Positions 21,276 through 21,514 of a stretch of 21,514 nucleotides of DNA are shown piece by piece; the first letter of the stretch is position 1; every line of letters begins with the position of its first letter. Below the pieces are notes generated by a model that saw only the letters and a program-made list of their open reading frames with translations, searched no databases and was not told the origin of the DNA. The translations under genes were made by a program, and so were the position numbers. Source of the DNA: JACQCV01 sp964639675 (GTDB taxonomy: Bacteria > Patescibacteriota > Minisyncoccia > Phycocordibacterales > UBA12445); contig CAZXEK010000045.1 in NCBI GenBank assembly GCA_964639675.1, forward strand, positions 1-21,514, in the 5' to 3' direction.

Positions 21276-21514
21276 ATGCAAAAATACGAAGAACGAAAAT
21301 TTAGCCTGACAAATTTAAAAGGTCTTTCTGAAAGACAGATTACAGAACACCTGAAGCTTTACTCTGGATATGTAAAAAATACAAATTCTCTATTAGAAAA
21401 GATCAATGACTTACAAAGATCAAAAGACCCAGCCCCAGATAATTATATAATCGCCGAACTTAGAAGACGTCTTGGCTTTGAATGGAACGGCATGAAACTA
21501 CATGAGTACTACTT
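21276..21514 (+). CDS. Fe/Mn superoxide dismutase, N-terminal part
   Basis: The frame is open from the ATG to the window end, 79 complete codons. The product opens MQKYEERKFSLTNLKGLSER and continues QITEHLKLYSGYVKNTN and RRLGFEWNGMKLHEYY, the N-terminal helical hairpin of Fe/Mn superoxide dismutases. The His of EHLKLY and the His of LHEYY are the expected first two metal ligands. The metal-binding DxWEH motif lies outside the window. The enzyme dismutates superoxide to peroxide and oxygen. It is divergent from the unknown 208-residue protein; no convincing promoter close to the ATG was found. Confidence 0.88.
   Translation, partial: MQKYEERKFSLTNLKGLSERQITEHLKLYSGYVKNTNSLLEKINDLQRSKDPAPDNYIIAELRRRLGFEWNGMKLHEYY

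Overview
The window looks like a chromosomal piece of a Candidate Phyla Radiation bacterium, most likely of the Parcubacteria/Paceibacteria. The evidence is indirect. It contains a secreted protein with GYAWSSNIGWISF repeats, Cys-rich repeat surface proteins, a PaaX/Cas2-like gene, a split transketolase, short spacers, moderate to low GC and almost no Shine-Dalgarno sites. TGA is used as a normal stop codon, so this is not a UGA-recoding Gracilibacteria/SR1 genome. No rRNA, CRISPR array, transposase or phage gene was seen.

Layout. 1-5276 is a leftward run: a truncated surface protein, release factor 1 (prfA), ribosomal protein L31, a secreted coiled-coil lytic transglycosylase, L25/CTC and a class II aldolase. 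Divergent from it are a PfkB sugar kinase and a C45-type Ntn hydrolase (5306-7317). Then comes a long leftward series, 14899 to 7333: FAD oxidoreductase, small membrane protein, 881-residue Cys-rich surface protein, RpiB, Rpe, transketolase N-half, a 273-bp odd spacer and transketolase C-half. 15074-16629 holds an MFS transporter with a broken XRE regulator, bounded by imperfect direct repeats and lying beside tRNA-Ala(GGC). 16782-17465 is a PaaX/Cas2-like gene bracketed by two identical long palindromes. After it come a HAD hydrolase, a beta-carbonic-anhydrase-like protein, an AAA/CYTH fusion, a tRNA-Pro(GGG) whose 3' end is duplicated around a 127-bp hairpin-rich element, a duplicated-domain protein of unknown role, and the start of an Fe/Mn superoxide dismutase.

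How the genes fit together. Aldolase, PfkB kinase, RpiB, Rpe and both transketolase halves form most of a non-oxidative pentose phosphate/lower glycolysis set, consistent with the reduced sugar metabolism of these bacteria. The transglycosylase and the two large exported proteins serve the cell surface. PrfA, L31, L25 and the tRNAs serve translation.

The strongest cross-cutting signal is promoter architecture. Eight genes have a -10-like hexamer ending 6-8 nt (usually exactly 7) before the start codon, which implies leaderless mRNAs. The most system-like novelty is the palindrome-gene-palindrome unit at 16782-17465. Two perfect DnaA 9-mers lie upstream of the two surface-protein loci.
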